NCBI RefSeq assembly: GCF_903819215.1
Contig: NZ_CAIJCT010000016.1
Source: Aedoeadaptatus coxii
GTDB taxonomy: Bacteria > Bacillota > Clostridia > Tissierellales > Peptoniphilaceae
DNA length: 64,000 bases
Reading direction: 5' to 3' (one strand)
The translations under genes and the position numbers were made by a program. A model generated the notes under the pieces. The model saw only the letters and a program-made list of their open reading frames with translations. It did no database searches and was not told the DNA's origin. Of this stretch, positions 60,866-64,000 are shown in pieces. Position 1 is the first letter of the stretch, and every line of letters starts with the position of its first letter.

Positions 60866-62073
60866 TGGAATTTACTTCGATTATTTTAGGAACGGATATT
60901 AACGCTTACGGCGTGGCGCGCTCACTTCACGAAGCCTACGGCGTGTGTTCCCACGCATACGGCGTCAAGCCTTTGCGCTTTACGAGGGCATCGAAAATTG
61001 TCGACGTGGAAGTTCACGATGATTTCGACACGGACGAAGGTTTTTTGCGCACGTTAAAAAAGGTAGCGGAGCGTTTTCAAGACGAAAAGCCCCTTCTCCT
61101 CACCTCCTGTTCCGACGGCTACACCGCCCTTATTGCCAAGCATAAAAAGGCGTTGGAAGAGGATTTCGTCTTTAACTACATCGACTACGATCTTCAACAA
61201 AAGTTGGAAAATAAAATCGACTTTTACGCTATCTGCGAAGAATACGGATTGGATTACCCGGCGACGAAGATTATTTCCAAAAAAACGAAAGACAATTTGG
61301 ATTTAGGCTTCACCTTCCCCGTGGGCCTCAAAGCCAACGACAGTATCGAATTTGTGCATATGCACTTCGAGGGTAAAAAGAAGTTTTATAAAATCGACGA
61401 TGCCGCGGAGTTAAAGCGCGTAGTCAATTTAATTTACGACGCCGGCTACAGCGGCGACTTGATCGTGCAGGATTTTATCCCCGGCAATTCTTCCGCCATG
61501 TTCGTCCTAAACGCTTACGTGGATAGCCGAGGCGAGGTCACCATGATGTGCCTGGGTAAATGCCTTTTAGACGAATGTCTCCCCTACGAAATCGGCAATT
61601 ACAACGCCCTTTTAACCATCGGCGACGACGCCCTTTACGATCAGTACACCCGCTTTTTAAAGGCCATCGGCTACAGGGGATTCGCCAATTTCGACTTGAA
61701 ATACGATGTGCGGGATCAAAAGTACAAGGTCTTTGAAATCAATATTCGCCAAGGCCGCTCCTCATTTTACATGACCGCCGGGGGCTGCAATTTTATGCGC
61801 TATCCCGTAGAGGATCTCATCGAGAACAAAGCACTCGCCCCTCATTACCACGACGAACGGGGACTTTGGCTTTTCGTCGATCCTTCCGTGCTAAGAAAAT
61901 ACGGCAGCAAAGAGGACAAGGAACTTATCGAAACCTATTTAAAGAAGGGCTTTAAATTTACCCAATGGTATGAAAAAGACCGCTCCCTTCCCCGCTATTT
62001 AGATTATATGCGCCGCCGCCTATCCACGAGGAAATATTATCCGCAGTACGAGCCGGCGCGGCAAAACGATTAA
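60865..62073 (+). CDS. ATP-grasp carboxylate-amine ligase, D-aspartate ligase-like
   Basis: 402 residues. ATP-grasp fold: pre-grasp part (ILGTDINAYGVARSLHEAYG), KIDFYAICEEYGLDYPATK, FPVGLKAND (ATP Lys), DLIVQDFIPG, and metal/phosphate region VFEINIRQGRSSFYMTAGG. Linked to an amino-acid racemase it probably joins D-Asp (or D-Glu) to the Lys/Orn side chain of peptidoglycan precursors, as Aslfm does. Substrate not proven by sequence. Confidence 0.8.
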   Translation: MEFTSIILGTDINAYGVARSLHEAYGVCSHAYGVKPLRFTRASKIVDVEVHDDFDTDEGFLRTLKKVAERFQDEKPLLLTSCSDGYTALIAKHKKALEEDFVFNYIDYDLQQKLENKIDFYAICEEYGLDYPATKIISKKTKDNLDLGFTFPVGLKANDSIEFVHMHFEGKKKFYKIDDAAELKRVVNLIYDAGYSGDLIVQDFIPGNSSAMFVLNAYVDSRGEVTMMCLGKCLLDECLPYEIGNYNALLTIGDDALYDQYTRFLKAIGYRGFANFDLKYDVRDQKYKVFEINIRQGRSSFYMTAGGCNFMRYPVEDLIENKALAPHYHDERGLWLFVDPSVLRKYGSKEDKELIETYLKKGFKFTQWYEKDRSLPRYLDYMRRRLSTRKYYPQYEPARQND

Positions 62074-62078
62074 AAAAA

Positions 62079-62102
62079 GAGCATGCCCTTAAAGGCGTGC
62101 TC
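62079..62102. terminator. Bidirectional terminator between ligase and TraX-like genes
   Basis: GAGCATGCC-CTTAAA-GGCGTGCTC: nine-pair stem (with a G-U), A7 on one side and CTTTTT on the other. It lies between two convergent genes and can serve both. Confidence 0.85.
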
Positions 62103-62113
62103 CTTTTTGATTG

Positions 62114-62839
62114 TTATACATTTAAGGCGAATCGCAAGATGGCGAGAATAAGAATGTGGGCGGGATAAAAGGCGTAGTTCAACCATTTATACTGCTTGCC
62201 TCGCTCTCCGTTATAGGTAAGGGTGGCGAGAAAGCCGAGGCCCGACCAAAGTTCTTTAATAATGGAAAGATAGCCGAGGCCTGCCGCCACCACCGGTCGA
62301 TCTCTAAAGAGATAAAACAAATAGGCCACGATAATAGCGTGGTAATCGTAATCCAAACTGAAAAACATGGCGACGCCGCACATAAGGGCTACTACGAGAA
62401 TGGATGCGCCGTACCAACCGGCTTTCGATTTCTCGGCGATTTTGTCTTTTAAAATGTCCACGATCCAAATGGTCACTAAGGAAAGGGCCAAGGTGAACAT
62501 CATATTGTTCCAATTCTTGTCGAAAAACACTTTCGATGTAAAGAGATCGAAGGGAATTTCCGAAATCAGCGCAAAAATCAGGAGATTGCGTAAATATTTG
62601 CTTCTCGAATGGGTGTTGAAAAAACCTTCTACGAGAAAAAACATAAAAATGGGAAAAGCGATACGGCCCAAAATACTTAAAAGATTGCTAATGTGAAGCA
62701 AAGGCCCCGATCCCGTTAAATAGGGCGTAATCATGGAATTGTTCACGTGATCCAGTAACATGGATAAAAAGGCAATGTATTTTAATTGGGCGCCGTTTAA
62801 AAATTGATAGGGTTTCCCCTTGGTTTGTATAGGTGCCAT
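62114..62839 (-). CDS. TraX family membrane protein
   Basis: 241 residues, about seven membrane helices. GAQLKYIAFLSMLLDHVNNS at the start, LGRIAFPIFMFFLVEGFFNT, and NLLIFALISEIPFDL are hallmarks of the TraX family, named after the F-pilin acetylase but common in Bacillota with unknown targets, perhaps acylation of surface molecules. Confidence 0.88.
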   Translation of the reverse strand: MAPIQTKGKPYQFLNGAQLKYIAFLSMLLDHVNNSMITPYLTGSGPLLHISNLLSILGRIAFPIFMFFLVEGFFNTHSRSKYLRNLLIFALISEIPFDLFTSKVFFDKNWNNMMFTLALSLVTIWIVDILKDKIAEKSKAGWYGASILVVALMCGVAMFFSLDYDYHAIIVAYLFYLFRDRPVVAAGLGYLSIIKELWSGLGFLATLTYNGERGKQYKWLNYAFYPAHILILAILRFALNV

Positions 62840-62928
62840 AAAATTCCTCCGTTAAAATATGAATGAGTATTCATTCTATACTGCTATGAAAAATTTGTCC
62901 AGACTTTTTTACCCATCTTCTGTTTTCT

Positions 62929-64000
62929 TTAATGCTCTTTTGTCTCGGCAAGTTCTTTTAACGCTCTCACCAAAGCGGTGAAACCTTCTTCCATTACCTC
63001 GGGCGCCATATTGCCGAAGCCTACAATAAGTTTGGGATAGGGCGCATTGTATTCCCCTTCGAAAAAATCCGAAAGGCCGTAAATGTTCATGTCGCGCTTC
63101 CGCAAATACTCTAAAAGTTCCTTTTCCTCCACGGGGATTTTGCAGGTCAGGATAAAATGAAGCCCCGCCCGTTTGTCGTCGATTTCAAAGAGAGGATCTC
63201 CTTCAAAAAAGCGAAGAGCCGCCTTTCGCTTTTTGTCGTACTGCTTCCTCTCCCGATTAAGTCGCCGCTCGAAATAACCCCTCTCCATGTATTTGGAAAG
63301 GGCGCGCTGCACCATATTGGGAATGGGGCAGGCCACCAGGGGATCTTTTTTTCTATACATCTCCATAAGCTCGTCGGGCAAGACCATAAAGGACACTCGA
63401 AGCCCCGGGGAAAGGGATTTTGAAAAATTGGACATATAAATCACCCGATCGGTGGTATCCAAACTTTTAAGCGCCGGAATCAGGCGGCCGTAGTATTTAT
63501 ATTCGCTGTCGTAATCGTCTTCGATGATGTAAGAATCCGTGGCCTTCGCAAAATTCAAAAGCTTCACCCGTCGATCCACTCGCAAAATACTTCCCGTGGG
63601 AAATTGATGAGTAGGGCTTACGAGGTAGACTCCACGCCTGCCGGAAAGTTTTTCGGGATCGATGCCCCCTTCGTCGATGGTGACAAAACCCGGAGAACGC
63701 CCTGTGGGCTCGAAAATTTTCTTCGTGTCGATATAGCCCGGGTTTTCCAAAAAATAACGATAATCTTTCGGCAAAATAAAAAACAAAATCCGAAACAGAT
63801 ATTCCATGCCGGCGGATAAAATCACATTCTCAGGCGACGCGTCGATGCCGCGGGATGCGCGGAGATAATGACATACGGCGCGACGCAAAGATGGGATTCC
63901 CTCCTTATCCCAAGCGTTCATTTCCGAATCTTCCATCATGCTATCCATCATGGCCCGCTGGAAGGGAACATCGGGAAAATCGAAAATGCCGTTTTTATTT
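62929..64000 (-). CDS. MocR-type PLP-dependent regulator (N-terminus beyond the window)
   Basis: The frame is open to base 64000 (..GIFDFPDVPFQRAMMDSMM), so the ATG at 63951 is internal and the winged-helix domain lies off the edge. Visible is the aminotransferase-like domain: AWDKEGIPSLRRAVCHYLRA, LSAGMEYLFRIL, VYLVSPTHQFPTG, the conserved Asp in IEDDYDSEYKY, and the PLP lysine in MSNFSKSLSPGLR. Such regulators (PdxR, GabR) respond to PLP and amines. Target genes unknown. Confidence 0.9.
   Translation of the reverse strand, partial: NKNGIFDFPDVPFQRAMMDSMMEDSEMNAWDKEGIPSLRRAVCHYLRASRGIDASPENVILSAGMEYLFRILFFILPKDYRYFLENPGYIDTKKIFEPTGRSPGFVTIDEGGIDPEKLSGRRGVYLVSPTHQFPTGSILRVDRRVKLLNFAKATDSYIIEDDYDSEYKYYGRLIPALKSLDTTDRVIYMSNFSKSLSPGLRVSFMVLPDELMEMYRKKDPLVACPIPNMVQRALSKYMERGYFERRLNRERKQYDKKRKAALRFFEGDPLFEIDDKRAGLHFILTCKIPVEEKELLEYLRKRDMNIYGLSDFFEGEYNAPYPKLIVGFGNMAPEVMEEGFTALVRALKELAETKEH

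Noticed and set aside
1..64000. CRISPR arrays, rRNA or tRNA genes, insertion-sequence transposases, retron or diversity-generating elements
   Set aside because: I looked for these by eye and saw no regular repeats, DDE transposases or reverse transcriptases; a tRNA scan was not possible, so a single tRNA could have been missed.

Overview
The window looks like a low-GC mobile region about 57 kb long, joined at its right end to a clearly more GC-rich chromosomal segment (about 57.3-64 kb) of a Bacillota bacterium. The Shine-Dalgarno sequences (GGAGG), the phage type, the ECF transporters and the chromosomal genes fit an anaerobic Clostridia/Tissierellia-like host such as a Peptoniphilus relative. 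The genus is a guess; no rRNA or marker gene is present.

Layout. (1) 1-0.8 kb: the edge of another mobile-element module, with a truncated ORF and a frameshifted sigma-like gene preceded by a short leader ORF and a terminator. (2) 1.0-9.4 kb: cargo cassette 1, all on the minus strand: TetR regulator, ECF S, T and A components, a heterodimeric ABC pair and a MATE exporter, with a 19-bp palindrome at both promoters. (3) 9.5-13.3 kb: three overlapping serine-recombinase genes plus a small leader gene. (4) 13.7-22.5 kb: cargo cassette 2, same gene order. Its TetR, ECF and ABC genes are distant paralogues of cassette 1, but its MATE is nearly identical, and a broken third ECF ATPase marks the seam. 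(5) 22.7-43.4 kb: late genes of a siphovirus-type, HK97-fold prophage on the minus strand (amidase, holin, tail, tape measure, chaperones with a -1 frameshift, head, portal, terminase), interrupted by a plus-strand toxin-antitoxin pair and an NTF2-like moron, plus a MetK/DNA-methylase pair. (6) 43.4-50.1 kb: phage early/replication genes (ArpU-like regulator, SNF2 helicase, VRR nuclease, P4-type primase, antirepressor, sigma-like protein with a leader/attenuator). (7) 50.1-56.6 kb: a defence island: an ABC-three-component operon that runs directly into an HTH gene and a MamI-like restriction enzyme, facing a methylase-specificity fusion. (8) 57.3-64 kb: chromosome: rumA/rlmD-type rRNA methyltransferase, SelO, aspartate racemase, an ATP-grasp ligase resembling D-aspartate ligases, a TraX-like protein and a MocR-type regulator.

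How it fits together. Large serine recombinases, siphovirus genes, drug or nutrient transport cargo and a junction at the 3' end of a 23S rRNA uracil methyltransferase gene recall the rum-targeting mosaic prophages of streptococci (Phi-m46.1 type, from memory). I read 1-57.3 kb as such a composite element carrying transport cargo near its recombinase end and a defence island near its rumA end. The left attachment site is not identified in this window.

Most unusual observations: a two-part structured RNA-like element present twice in the late phage operon, with compensatory changes in its hairpin, one copy having split and duplicated the start of the major tail gene; the ABC-3C/MamI composite operon; three genes with strong ribosome sites followed by AUA, AUC or CUG instead of a normal start codon; and two separate cases of leader ORF, terminator and sigma-like gene.
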